A stretch of 64,000 bases of DNA from Desulfobulbaceae bacterium BRH_c16a (GTDB taxonomy: Bacteria > Desulfobacterota > Desulfobulbia > Desulfobulbales > Desulfocapsaceae), in the NCBI GenBank assembly GCA_000961725.1, contig LADS01000058.1, positions 62,001 to 126,000 of the forward strand. The letters run 5' to 3'. The translations under genes and the position numbers were made by a program. The notes beneath the pieces are model-generated. The model was not told the origin of the DNA. It saw only the letters and a program-made list of their open reading frames with translations, and did not search any database. This document shows, in pieces, positions 17,047 through 25,748 of this stretch (within the stretch, counting starts at the first letter, position 1; every line of letters begins with the position of its first letter).

Positions 17047-18234
17047 ATGACAATGAGAGATGTCTATATAATTGGAACCGGAATACACCCCTGGATGGGT
17101 TTCTCTGAGAAAGTATTTGCCGATTTCGCCGCAGTGGCGGTTGACGGTGCTCTGAAAGACGCAAACATCGAATGGCAGAAGATCCAGGCAATCATGGCCG
17201 GGATTTTTATTTACGGCGGCAACGCCGGTCACCTTTCCGGTCAATATCTGGAGTCCATTTTCGGTGAAACCGGCATCCCGGTGGTCAACGTCTACAATGC
17301 CTGCGCTACCGGCTCCGCCGCCATCAGAATGGCGTACAACAGTGTTGCCGCCGGCGAAACCGAGACAGCTCTTGCCTTTGGCGCCGACGTCTCGCCGAAA
17401 GGTTTTCTGACCGCCAAGTCGGACAACGCGGTGCAGGACCGCGACGTGATCAGGTGGAAAATGGGCGGCTTGCCCAACCCGATCTACTGGGCGCTGGAAT
17501 GCCGGAAAAGGATGGAAAAATACGGCACCACCGAAGAGGATCTGGCACTGGTCAAGGTCCTGATGAGCGAGTATGGTTCAAAAAATCCGCACGCCAGGTT
17601 CAAGAAGACTTATACTCTTGAAGAGGTGTTGAACTCCGCTTACGTCTGTGATCCGCTCAGGCTGTATGAGATCTGCCCGGTAAGTACCGGTGCTGCGGCG
17701 GTTATTATTACCGCCGACAAGGATTTGATCGCAAAAGCCGACAAACCGGTGAAGATCAACGCCACCACCATGGGCAGCGCCATCTATGGTGACCCGACCA
17801 TTCGAATTTCCGCGCTGTCCTGCCCGTCCGTTGCCGAGGCCCCCATGCTCAGTGAGAGCTACTCGGCTTCCCGGCAGGCCTATGAAAAATCCGGCCTTGG
17901 TCCCGAGGATATCGACGTGCTGGAACTGCCCGACAACAGCTCCTGGCATTACCTGGTCTACCTGGAAACATGCGGGTTCTGTAAAGAGGGAGAAGCGGAT
18001 AAGATGCTGCGTGACGGGATGACGAAAATCGGCGGGAAACTGCCGGTCAACCCAAGCGGCGGATTTTCTTCCCATGGCGAGGCGCTTTCAGCGCAAGCTC
18101 TCTGGCAGGTTATCGAATGTGCCAATCAACTGAGGGGTAGATGCGGCGCCCGTCAGGTGGAAGGCGCAAAAGTTGCCATGGCGCAGACCTACGGTTTGAT
18201 GGGCAATAGCGGTACGACAATTATGACGATCTAA
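17047..18234 (+). CDS. Atypical thiolase-fold enzyme (SCP2-thiolase/Ltp2-like)
   Basis: A 395-residue thiolase-superfamily protein. The nucleophile segment VYNACATGSAA keeps the Cys near residue 85. The normal NPSGGxxxxGHPxGxxG block reads NPSGGFSSHGEALSAQA, so the catalytic His position holds Glu with His two residues earlier. The final CxG Cys is missing (YGLMGNSGTT). Together with the DUF35 partner this looks more like a retro-aldol or modified C-C lyase acting on a CoA thioester than a standard acetyl-CoA acetyltransferase. It is the last gene of operon A. A start at 17053 is also possible. Confidence 0.8.
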   Translation: MTMRDVYIIGTGIHPWMGFSEKVFADFAAVAVDGALKDANIEWQKIQAIMAGIFIYGGNAGHLSGQYLESIFGETGIPVVNVYNACATGSAAIRMAYNSVAAGETETALAFGADVSPKGFLTAKSDNAVQDRDVIRWKMGGLPNPIYWALECRKRMEKYGTTEEDLALVKVLMSEYGSKNPHARFKKTYTLEEVLNSAYVCDPLRLYEICPVSTGAAAVIITADKDLIAKADKPVKINATTMGSAIYGDPTIRISALSCPSVAEAPMLSESYSASRQAYEKSGLGPEDIDVLELPDNSSWHYLVYLETCGFCKEGEADKMLRDGMTKIGGKLPVNPSGGFSSHGEALSAQALWQVIECANQLRGRCGARQVEGAKVAMAQTYGLMGNSGTTIMTI

Positions 18235-18244
18235 GTGTGATGGT

Positions 18245-18272
18245 CCCGCCGGGTTTTCCCGGCGGGAAAAAA
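18245..18272. other. GC-rich hairpin after operon A
   Basis: CCCGCCGGG-TTTT-CCCGGCGGG forms a 9-bp stem just after the thiolase stop. It is followed by an A run rather than a T run, so it is not a canonical rightward intrinsic terminator. It may protect the 3' end of the mRNA. Confidence 0.6.
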
Positions 18273-18292
18273 CTCCGCATTAGAGCATAAGG

Positions 18293-19573
18293 ATGGAAAC
18301 GATGGGCGATACCTGGGAAGAGCTGAACGGCATGACTATTGACTCCATGCAGAAACAACAGTACCAGGAGGCGCTGCAGTCGGGCCGGGCGGCGGTCGAG
18401 GCTGCCGTGCGCGAATTCGGTGAAGTGCACCCGAATGTGGCGGTTTCCTATCATAATCTCGGTGAAATTCACAGTATCGTCAATGACCGCGATGAGGCGG
18501 AAAAAGCCTTCCGCAAATCTCTTGGCATTTATGAAGCGGTAAACGGCCCGGACTCCATCGAAGTGGCCGACGCTCTGATAAACCTCGCCGCCATCGACAT
18601 CGGGAAAGGGCGTCTGGAGCCGGCCGAGCGCAGCCTGCGCCGGGCGCTGGTCATCTACGAAAAAACGGTCGGACCTCAGGATCCGGGCTTTGCCGCCATC
18701 CTCTGGGATCTGACGGAAATCTACCTCGCCAGGGGCGAATATGCCGTTGCCGAACCCCTGCTGCATCAGGTGGTCGATATTCTGAACAGAGCTCTGCCGG
18801 AAAACCATCCGCAGATCGCCAAAGTGCTGGAACGGCTGGCGGAACTCTACGCAGTAACCGGCAAGATCGACAAGGCCGAGTCTCTGTTGCAGCAAGCGGC
18901 GAAGATCTATTCTGTCTCTTTGGGCGAGGACAATGCCGATCTGGCCCAATGCCGGAACAGCCTCGCCGAACTCTATCTCAATACCGGCAAGGCCGAGGCC
19001 GCCGCCCCGCTTCTGGAGAAGTCCCTGCGGGTCCGCGAGCAGGCGCTGGGCGGCAAGCATCCGGCGCTGGCCCAGTCCTACAATAACTTCGGCGTGCTGC
19101 ACAGCCTGCGCGGCGAGTATGTCCTCGCCCTGAAACAGCACAGCCGGGCTCTTGCCATCCGGGAACAGGCTTTCGGTGAGGAGCATCCGGCGATCACCCA
19201 GTCGCTTGACAATCTTGCAGCCATCTGCAGGGAGCAGGGCAGACTCGACGAGGCTGAAAAATATCTCAAAAGGTCTCTGTCCATCTGGGAAAAAGCCGAA
19301 GGACCTTTACATCCGGCCACGGCTCAGAGCTATCACAATCTCGGCACGCTGTATGTGATGACCGGCCGGTACGACGAAGCCGAGAAGACGCTGCTCACTT
19401 CACGCAAAATTCTCGAGAAAGGCCCCGAGGCCGGCAGGATGCACCTGCTCGTCGTCTTCGAAACCCTGGCAGGCCTCTATCAAAAGATGGGCCGGCCGGC
19501 GGAAAGCAGCGAGTATGCCGCCCGAATTCATAAGATCCGCAAGCCTGAACAGATGCGGCGCGGCGCCATTTGA
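18293..19573 (+). CDS. TPR (kinesin-light-chain-like) repeat protein
   Basis: A 426-residue protein made almost wholly of about nine 42-residue tetratricopeptide repeats of the TPR_10/12 type. Examples are HPALAQSYNNFGVLHSLRG and HPAITQSLDNLAAICREQG. There is no signal peptide and no enzymatic domain. Such arrays are protein-binding scaffolds. It is separated from operon A by the hairpin at 18245. It could still be co-transcribed, but its role here is unknown. Start ATG 18293 or 18302. Confidence 0.85.
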   Translation: METMGDTWEELNGMTIDSMQKQQYQEALQSGRAAVEAAVREFGEVHPNVAVSYHNLGEIHSIVNDRDEAEKAFRKSLGIYEAVNGPDSIEVADALINLAAIDIGKGRLEPAERSLRRALVIYEKTVGPQDPGFAAILWDLTEIYLARGEYAVAEPLLHQVVDILNRALPENHPQIAKVLERLAELYAVTGKIDKAESLLQQAAKIYSVSLGEDNADLAQCRNSLAELYLNTGKAEAAAPLLEKSLRVREQALGGKHPALAQSYNNFGVLHSLRGEYVLALKQHSRALAIREQAFGEEHPAITQSLDNLAAICREQGRLDEAEKYLKRSLSIWEKAEGPLHPATAQSYHNLGTLYVMTGRYDEAEKTLLTSRKILEKGPEAGRMHLLVVFETLAGLYQKMGRPAESSEYAARIHKIRKPEQMRRGAI

Positions 19574-19645
19574 GCCCCAGAGACTCGCCCATTTTTCGAC
19601 CCGTAAGGCACCAAATCGCACTGCTACTGCACCCTTTGTAAGCCT

Positions 19646-20443
19646 ATGTTTGAAGTTTTTTCGGATTATTCGTTAGCCTTCTGGATCAGCGCGCTGGCCT
19701 CGGTCACTCTCATCGGGATTTCTAAAGCAGGCTTTGGGGCGGGAGTTGGGGTTATCGCAACTCCCCTCATGGCCCTGACAATTCCCACAGCAGAAGCAGC
19801 CGCTCTGCTGTTGCCAATCCTCATTATCTCCGATCTCATTGCCATCCGTCAGTATCGGGCACGTTTCGACCGACACAACCTGACGATCATAGTTCCTGGT
19901 GCCATCCTTGGTATTGTGGTCGCCTGGTTCTTTTTCGGTTATTTCCGTGGCAACGAACGGATTCTGAAAATTGGCATCGGATTACTGGCTCTGGCCTTTG
20001 TCGCTTTTCAGCTGGGTTACGCGCATTTGGTCGGAGTGCTCAAGGGACGCAAATCAAGCGTTCCCGAAGGACTTTTCTGGGGAACACTGTCGGGTTTTAC
20101 TTCGACGCTTGCCCACGTCGGCAGCCCGCCGATAATGGTCTATCTCCTGCCGCAGAACCTGCCGCGCGATATCTATGTCGGCACCACAATCTATTTCTTC
20201 ACCATTACCAACATTGTCAAATTGATTCCCTACGCCCAGCTTAATCTGCTGCACGTCGGCAATTTGTCCATCGTGATGTTGCTTTTGCCGGTCTCTTACC
20301 TTGGGCTGAAACTCGGCTTTTTGCTCAATCAGCGGTGCAGCGACAAGTGGTTCAAGCGGCTGATCTACGGCTTATTGTTTTTGACCGGCATCCAACTGCT
20401 GTTTGGCATTGACATCATTGGCATCATCAGCATGTTGAAATGA
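19646..20443 (+). CDS. TSUP/TauE-SafE-type sulfite or organic-acid exporter
   Basis: A 265-residue polytopic membrane protein with eight or so hydrophobic helices. It has the TSUP repeat signature near the N-terminus (GISKAGFGAGVGVIATPLMAL) and a related one midway (GTLSGFTSTLAHVGSPPIMVY). The family moves sulfite, sulfoacetate and similar anions. The following SLC13 remnant was also an anion carrier. No regulator is adjacent, so the substrate is open. Confidence 0.88.
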   Translation: MFEVFSDYSLAFWISALASVTLIGISKAGFGAGVGVIATPLMALTIPTAEAAALLLPILIISDLIAIRQYRARFDRHNLTIIVPGAILGIVVAWFFFGYFRGNERILKIGIGLLALAFVAFQLGYAHLVGVLKGRKSSVPEGLFWGTLSGFTSTLAHVGSPPIMVYLLPQNLPRDIYVGTTIYFFTITNIVKLIPYAQLNLLHVGNLSIVMLLLPVSYLGLKLGFLLNQRCSDKWFKRLIYGLLFLTGIQLLFGIDIIGIISMLK

Positions 20444-20445
20444 CA

Positions 20446-20940
20446 ACCGGGGATTTGTGCTTGGGCACGTTGGCCGGCTTCAGCAGCCCGGCCGTGGTCA
20501 CCGTATGGGCATTATTTATCCTTTCCGCCGGGCTGACGCATACAGGCATTGCCCACCAGATCGGACAGCCACTGCAGCGCTATCACGCCAGCCAGCATCT
20601 TCAGGTCGAGTCACCCGAACGTGTTCAGGATAAACTCTGGGAGTCTTTGTTGATGGCAGAAGGGCGTGTCAAGGAGGGATCGCCACTGCTTGGAGCCACG
20701 CTGGCCGAGAGCGGCCTGCGTCGGGAGTATCGCGTTCATGTACTGATTGCATGGTTCAACTGAAAGCGAGGTTAAGGATCTGCGGCGGCATCAACTTGCA
20801 GCTTGTCGGATGCTTGAGTATGGAGGAAGCTATCGGGCCATTGAGTGGAAGGTGGTCTTTCTCATTGCCAGTATGCATGCTGCCGCTCGGAGCTGCCATT
20901 GAAAACACCGGGGCAGCGCAGATGAGAGCGGCAGCTTTGA
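20446..20940 (+). pseudogene. Decayed SLC13-family (DASS) anion permease
   Basis: Three separated pieces of one SLC13 permease can be read. A helix piece FSSPAVVTVWALFILSAGL is followed by a TrkA-C-like piece (EGSPLLGATLAESGLRREY). After a stop, IEWKVVFLIAS continues in another frame as MLPLGAAIENTGAA. The frame change sits where ATGCATGC appears duplicated near 20875. Most transmembrane segments are deleted. The rest of 20940-21180 shows only a weak leftward frame. Confidence 0.75.
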
Positions 20941-20976
20941 TCGCGGCTGTCAAAAATTCCCGCAATCAAACAACAT

Positions 20977-21171
20977 TTAAAAGCCGCCACTTTTTGTCAT
21001 TTTCATGCCCCCGGTAACTGGGGATCTTCTGGACCATCCTTTTTTGTCTGCAGTCCTTGATAACATTCCACACAGCATAGCAACCAGGAATGCAAAGGGC
21101 GAGCTGGTCGTAATGGCAGTAAGAAAAAAAGCGAAACACAAGATTGCAAAAATATTTCTATAAAATTTCAT
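20977..21171 (-). CDS. Possible small membrane protein
   Basis: A 64-codon leftward frame starting 9 bases after the dctM stop. It has one hydrophobic stretch at residues 7-36 (FAILCFAFFLTAITT...LVAMLCGML) and a basic polar tail. It could be a small accessory subunit of the TRAP operon or chance. There is no clear ribosome site and I recognise no family. Confidence 0.25.
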   Translation of the reverse strand: MKFYRNIFAILCFAFFLTAITTSSPFAFLVAMLCGMLSRTADKKGWSRRSPVTGGMKMTKSGGF

Positions 21172-21180
21172 ATTTCAAAC

Positions 21181-22503
21181 TTACCAAGGTGTGCCCATAA
21201 TATAATGCGGCAGGAATAAGGAAACTTTTGGAAAAAAGACTGTTATAAAGAGTACGGGGCCCCAGCATAATAAGATGAACCATAAGCATGGTTTCATCAT
21301 TTCATCGATAGGGGCGGAACCTAAACGTCCGGAAAGATACAAGACTGGTGCCGCTGGTGGAGTAATACATCCAAGGCCGGTATTGACGCCGACTATTGCA
21401 GCATAATGAATGGGGTTGAACCCTAACTCCATAATAATGGGCATGAGGATAGGTGTTGTAAGGACCACTACACTGATATCATCCATGAGCATTCCCATGA
21501 TAACAAGGAAGATGTTAATCATGAACATGATAATGAGGGGGTTGTCGGATATCGCATAGAACACGGAAAGCAGCATACCCGGAAGATCTTCCAGAATATA
21601 AAGGCGACTCAGCATGGCAACCGAGTAAAGCATGACCATGATGACACCCGTGGTTATGGCGGTCTCGACAATTACCTCGTAGGTGTTTTTCAGGTTGAGC
21701 CCTTTATAGACAAACATTCCGATCGGGATAGCGTACAGCACAGCCATCGCCGATGCTTCAGTGGTGGTCATTATCCCACCATATATGCCTCCTAGAACTA
21801 TAAACGGAAGCATAAGAGCCGGAATGGCAAGTTTTCCTCTCTCCTGGAAAAGTCGTACTTTGTCCGCACCAGTTCTGTTGCTCTTGTCGATTTTCAGGAC
21901 AATGTTGCTGCGTCGGAGAAGCCACCCGTTCACCAGGCATATGAGCACTATTGTAATGAAACCGGGAACCACAGTTGCGAGAAAACATGCAAGCACCGAC
22001 TGGCCGCTTATCCAGGCAAATATAATAAGTGTAGCATTGGGAGGGATGAGAAGGCCAAGAAGAGATGCATTTGCCAAAAGTGCTGCAGCCAACCCCCTTG
22101 GATACCCCTCTGCTTTGAACCTTGGGAACATGATGGAACCAACGCACGACAAGGTGGCGCAGGCAGCCCCGCAGATAGATCCGACGATGGCGCAGGAGAT
22201 AGTGGCTACAATTCCTAAGCCTCCCTTCTTGTGGCCGACAAAGACATCGACGAAATCTATCAGTTTCTCACCAATCTTGCCCCGCTCCATAATGCCGCCT
22301 GCGGCAATGAAAAGGGCAATCGCGATCAGTGAAACTGAATTCATCTGGGCGTAACCATAAGGAAGGAGCTGAGATGCCTGGTAGCCCTCACCCGCAGGAC
22401 CCCCGAAAAATATCAACCATGCTGCCGACGCCATGAAGCTTACCGGCACAGGGACCCCGATAATCAAGCAGAGCATGAGAATTACGAGTGCGACAAAAAT
22501 CAT
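21181..22503 (-). CDS. dctM: TRAP transporter large permease, system 1
   Basis: A 440-residue membrane protein of the DctM family with about 12 helices. Typical segments include GPAGEGYQASQLLPYG, CAIVGSICGAACATLSCVGS and PPNATLIIFAWISGQS. It is the catalytic channel of a sodium-driven tripartite transporter for organic acids. Its ATG overlaps the dctQ stop (ATGA, 22500-22503), giving coupling. Operon order P-Q-M on the minus strand. Confidence 0.93.
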   Translation of the reverse strand: MIFVALVILMLCLIIGVPVPVSFMASAAWLIFFGGPAGEGYQASQLLPYGYAQMNSVSLIAIALFIAAGGIMERGKIGEKLIDFVDVFVGHKKGGLGIVATISCAIVGSICGAACATLSCVGSIMFPRFKAEGYPRGLAAALLANASLLGLLIPPNATLIIFAWISGQSVLACFLATVVPGFITIVLICLVNGWLLRRSNIVLKIDKSNRTGADKVRLFQERGKLAIPALMLPFIVLGGIYGGIMTTTEASAMAVLYAIPIGMFVYKGLNLKNTYEVIVETAITTGVIMVMLYSVAMLSRLYILEDLPGMLLSVFYAISDNPLIIMFMINIFLVIMGMLMDDISVVVLTTPILMPIIMELGFNPIHYAAIVGVNTGLGCITPPAAPVLYLSGRLGSAPIDEMMKPCLWFILLCWGPVLFITVFFPKVSLFLPHYIMGTPW

Positions 22504-23093
22504 CTCTCTTTCCTCCTGAACAGTATCCGCATGCTATGGATAAGATCTCTGGTGAAGTAGATGGCCATAAAGACCAGCCCTATGAATACCGACAGATATC
22601 CAACCCACAAACTTATTCTCCAGACAGTTGTTTTGGGAATGGCGATTCCCGTCCCCAAAGGGCCCTGAAACCCAAACATGAAAAACTCATACCCGTACCA
22701 GGCAAAGAGAAGAGATACACCGACTGTGACAAGGTTTTTCAGGAATGCCAGAGCTTCTTTGATCTTCCCCTCTGGAAGATAGGCGTTGACAAGGTCGGCG
22801 GAAACGTGGGTGCGGTTATAGGAACCGATGGCGGCTCCGAGAAAGTACAGCCAGAAAGCGAGGATTTTGACCCATTCTTCATACCCATACAAATCCCCTT
22901 TAACAACGTAGCGGAAAAAGGTGGCGGCACAGATGATAAGAGTCAGTGCAACAGTACTGAAGAAGCAGGCAACGGAAAAACCATTAATGGCTATGCGATC
23001 GAAGAGATTTTTTGGTGGGCTGAAATGACTGAGGCATTCAGGACTGTTGATGCATGTATTTTCATTATTGTAGTCTGACACAACGAACTCCAT
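22500..23093 (-). CDS. dctQ: TRAP transporter small permease, system 1
   Basis: About 197 residues with four helices and the DctQ core (ATFFRYVVKGDLYGYEEWVK, later FIGLVFMAIYFTRD). The tract from 23144 is open, but an ATG there lies inside the 17-bp stem at 23103-23146. The internal ATG at 23093 (MEFVVSDYNNEN) is therefore preferred. It joins the large permease to the membrane complex that receives substrate from DctP. Confidence 0.9.
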   Translation of the reverse strand: MEFVVSDYNNENTCINSPECLSHFSPPKNLFDRIAINGFSVACFFSTVALTLIICAATFFRYVVKGDLYGYEEWVKILAFWLYFLGAAIGSYNRTHVSADLVNAYLPEGKIKEALAFLKNLVTVGVSLLFAWYGYEFFMFGFQGPLGTGIAIPKTTVWRISLWVGYLSVFIGLVFMAIYFTRDLIHSMRILFRRKER

Positions 23094-23102
23094 GGCATAA
23101 TT

Positions 23103-23146
23103 ATGAGATGCGGGAAATAGAAAGCCCCATTTCCCGCATCTCATAT
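23103..23146 (-). other. Stable intercistronic hairpin between dctP and dctQ
   Basis: A 17-bp perfect stem (23103-23119 with 23130-23146) and 10-base loop, without a T run. Such structures stabilise the 3' end of the binding-protein message or attenuate read-through, making DctP more abundant than the permease. Confidence 0.8.
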
Positions 23147-23182
23147 ATTAATGAAAGTCTACCACGAGAAAGACGGAGAAAA

Positions 23183-24196
23183 TCACTTAGGAGCAAGCTC
23201 TCTTCTGAAATCGTCCATGAGTTCTTTGGTCATGTTTTTTTCGAGTTTTGGCCAGGTGGAGGCACTTGCCTTCATGATAGGAGCAAGCTCTTCCTTGGAA
23301 TACGTAAAAACCTGGATACCTTTCTCCTTCATCAGGGACATGTAATGCTCATCGACATTCCTGGCATTTTCGATACTGTTGGTAGTTGCTCGTGCGAGAA
23401 TGTCTTTGATGACAGCCTGGTCTTCCGGCTTGATCTTCGCCCAGCTTATGCCACTGATCATGAAGTTGAGAACTTCAACCGAATAGTTGGTCATATACCA
23501 GTATTTGAGAACATCTCCGAGAGCGGTATATGCAGCGGCAACAGGGTAGCCATTTACGCCATTGACGACGCCGGTCTGGATTGCCTGGTAAACATCGGCA
23601 TAGGGGACGGTGACGGTACTATACCCCATTGCTTCCGCCGCCAGTTTATAAACGTCCATATTCGGAACACGAATAAGGACATCCTGTTTTACTGCAGGAT
23701 TGAGCGGATCTTTTGCCGGTTTGGTAGTTCCGGTGCCGATCATACCCTCGACGAAGAAACCAAGGAGTTTGACACCAAGTCTCTCATTATACTCGTTCAT
23801 TTTGCCGAAGAGCCATCCATCCTGGGCAAAGACCTTTTTGGCATCCTCGTAGTCGCTGACGTATCCGTTGATGTAGATTAATTCCATCCGTGGATCGAAC
23901 TGGCTGGGAACGGAAATACATGACATGTCTATAGTTCCGCGGATCTGCTCCTCATAAACCAGACTATAGTCGCCAAGCTGGTTGGCAGGATACACCTTAA
24001 CCTCGATACGGCCGCTTGTTTTCTCACCAATCTCCTTGGCAATGTCGTTCATGAGTTGGGTTGCTGGATGATCGGCTGCACTTTGGCCCGCAAATTTAAG
24101 AACCATCTCAGGTGCTGCGAAGGCTATACCGCCGCCAAACGCAGGAAGCATGCTTACCAAGGTGATACAGACAATAGATTTGAATTTATGATACAT
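23183..24196 (-). CDS. dctP: TRAP transporter substrate-binding protein, system 1
   Basis: About 337 residues with a Sec signal peptide (MYHKFKSIVCITLVSMLPAF...AFAAPE) and a periplasmic DctP fold. LKFAGQSAADHPATQLMNDIAKEIGEK and the ligand-contact block VLIRVPNMDVYKLAAEAMG are visible; in the family an Arg here binds the substrate carboxylate. The substrate is probably a carboxylate, not further resolved. The ATG at 24196, preceded by GGGAGA, is chosen over the upstream in-frame start because it begins the signal peptide. Confidence 0.92.
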   Translation of the reverse strand: MYHKFKSIVCITLVSMLPAFGGGIAFAAPEMVLKFAGQSAADHPATQLMNDIAKEIGEKTSGRIEVKVYPANQLGDYSLVYEEQIRGTIDMSCISVPSQFDPRMELIYINGYVSDYEDAKKVFAQDGWLFGKMNEYNERLGVKLLGFFVEGMIGTGTTKPAKDPLNPAVKQDVLIRVPNMDVYKLAAEAMGYSTVTVPYADVYQAIQTGVVNGVNGYPVAAAYTALGDVLKYWYMTNYSVEVLNFMISGISWAKIKPEDQAVIKDILARATTNSIENARNVDEHYMSLMKEKGIQVFTYSKEELAPIMKASASTWPKLEKNMTKELMDDFRRELAPK

Positions 24197-24508
24197 TCTG
24201 GGTCTCCCGGTTATTATAAATTTTAGAGTTATTACCATTAACTAAGACGAACTACGATATGCTCCTCCCTGTACGTATGAGTTAAAAATTAATGGGGCTG
24301 CACAGTGTAACAAGCACCCCATGTTAATGCTTTAGACGGTACACAATATATGTATACATGATTTGTCTTCACACAGCAACCCCTTTGGTTCAATTGTCAG
24401 ACCAACGATTGATGTTCAGAATAATGCGAATATTTTTAAAGATTAAGTCGGCCAGCCGAAAAATCCTTGACACGAGCGGTCACGTTGCGTGCAATATGCA
24501 CTCATATA

Positions 24509-24518
24509 TTGTATGCAA
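24509..24518. promoter_or_regulatory. Operator-like palindrome (TTGTATGCAA)
   Basis: A near-match to the shared palindrome with one changed base, lying 312 bases upstream of dctP of system 1. It sits in a stretch with further TGCAATATGCA symmetry. It is the weakest member of the set. Between 24197 and 24500 I see nothing else. Confidence 0.35.
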
Positions 24519-24576
24519 TCCAGCTCAGCCATCCCGCCCTCCTTGCCTGGCGTTATCTGAACGAAGAAGACCCGCC

Positions 24577-24731
24577 ATCATGCCCGGCAAGATCCATAAG
24601 CCGGGCGGCCGGTCGGCGTGGTATCCCGCTCCGGCACCTTGACCTATGAAGCGGTCGATCAGTTGACCAAGCTCTGCGTCGGCATCGGCGACGATCCGGT
24701 GAACGGCACCCCGGGATTTGATCGAGACTAA
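24577..24731 (+). pseudogene. Remnant of succinyl-CoA ligase alpha (sucD)
   Basis: [10 protein letters not shown] reads in one frame. After a one-base shift within GGGCGGCCGG it continues as [21 protein letters not shown], then [17 protein letters not shown] few residues of the usual GIGQST stretch are lost. This is the central part of SucD. Flanking SucD sequence is absent, so it is a dead fragment of a transferred or duplicated gene. Confidence 0.8.
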
Positions 24732-24773
24732 GAATTTAAAACGGCAGCGAAAAAATGACGATTTGAGTAGCTC

Positions 24774-24802
24774 GTAGATGGTGCATTTGATGCACCATCT
24801 AC
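24774..24802. repeat. Perfect 13-bp palindrome, REP-like
   Basis: GTAGATGGTGCAT-TTG-ATGCACCATCTAC forms a perfect hairpin. It resembles the GTAGGGTGCAC elements at 13356 and 16481 but with a different head. It may act as terminator or REP variant beside the sucD remnant. Confidence 0.6.
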
Positions 24803-24860
24803 TGCATGTGAGCGATAGTCTACTTTAGGCATTGGCAATCCTATCGGCAAAGCCCGTGAT

Positions 24861-25424
24861 TCAATTGACCAGCTTAACTGTAACGGGAACTGTGTTTGTT
24901 ACCATGTCAAAAACTGGCGAGAACTGCGAACAGCTCATTACTTCTTGTTTTTGCTCTTCACTCAGATCGCCAGTGAGCCGCACATTAAATGTAATATTCT
25001 TGAAACCCTTGCGCACGTCTGGGTCTAAGCCCAGGAAACCATGCAGATCGAGCTCTCCCTCCAAGTGGGACTCAACAGCTTCCAAAGGGATTTTTCTTGC
25101 TGCTGCATGATATACCATTGACGTGGTAACGCAGGCTGCCAGGGCATGAAGAAGATGCTCTACCGGATTGGCGGCTTGGTCTCCGCTGAGCAGGATTGGC
25201 GGCTCATCGGCTTGCATAGTGAACTTTCCCTCACGATCCGGAAACTCCTGTCCGGCTCCGTAGGAGGCGTTGACCGTCGTCTGGTTAAGGCCGCCACCTT
25301 GCCATTTATTTGAAATCCGAAACTTGAAGTCGGCTATGGACGGGGTTTCCTTTATGGCTTGAATGGTCTCTGCCAATTTGCCAACGTCGATACCATTTAC
25401 GGTTTTTGTGGTTTGTTCTTTCAT
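24861..25424 (-). CDS. OsmC/Ohr-family protein
   Basis: A 187-residue OsmC-fold protein. The first conserved Cys lies in the helix ALAACVTTSMVYHA and the second in SCSQFSPVFDMV, near the C-terminus. These are the two thiols that reduce hydroperoxides in OsmC/Ohr peroxidases. EHLLHAL is the usual lead-in. It probably protects against organic peroxides. It stands alone on the minus strand with GGAGG before its ATG. Confidence 0.88.
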   Translation of the reverse strand: MKEQTTKTVNGIDVGKLAETIQAIKETPSIADFKFRISNKWQGGGLNQTTVNASYGAGQEFPDREGKFTMQADEPPILLSGDQAANPVEHLLHALAACVTTSMVYHAAARKIPLEAVESHLEGELDLHGFLGLDPDVRKGFKNITFNVRLTGDLSEEQKQEVMSCSQFSPVFDMVTNTVPVTVKLVN

Positions 25425-25748
25425 GGTCTTGCCTCCTTGTTACTTAATGCGCTCCTTCATCCCTGAAGGCATTCCTCGGTCTGCCTTTGATTTAACCCTC
25501 AATGAGGAAAATATTATCGTTAAAAAAAATATCAAGTATTGCTACTGAAAATAGTCAGGGACAAATCTTTCTGGGCAGTGGTGAGGTGAAGTACACTTTC
25601 TTGGGGGAGGTTTGGTGATCACTCGCATATAAATGTGGATTTTGGTATACCTTTGGCCTGTGGATCGGCAACCGGAAGAGTGGTTTCATCGTATGGGAAC
25701 CCGGCAAGTATCCGAAAAAATAACTATGAAAATGGAGACAAAGTATTC

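Noticed and set aside
18245-18272. Intrinsic terminator for operon A
   Set aside because: The stem is followed by A rather than T residues in the direction of transcription, so it is reported only as a hairpin.
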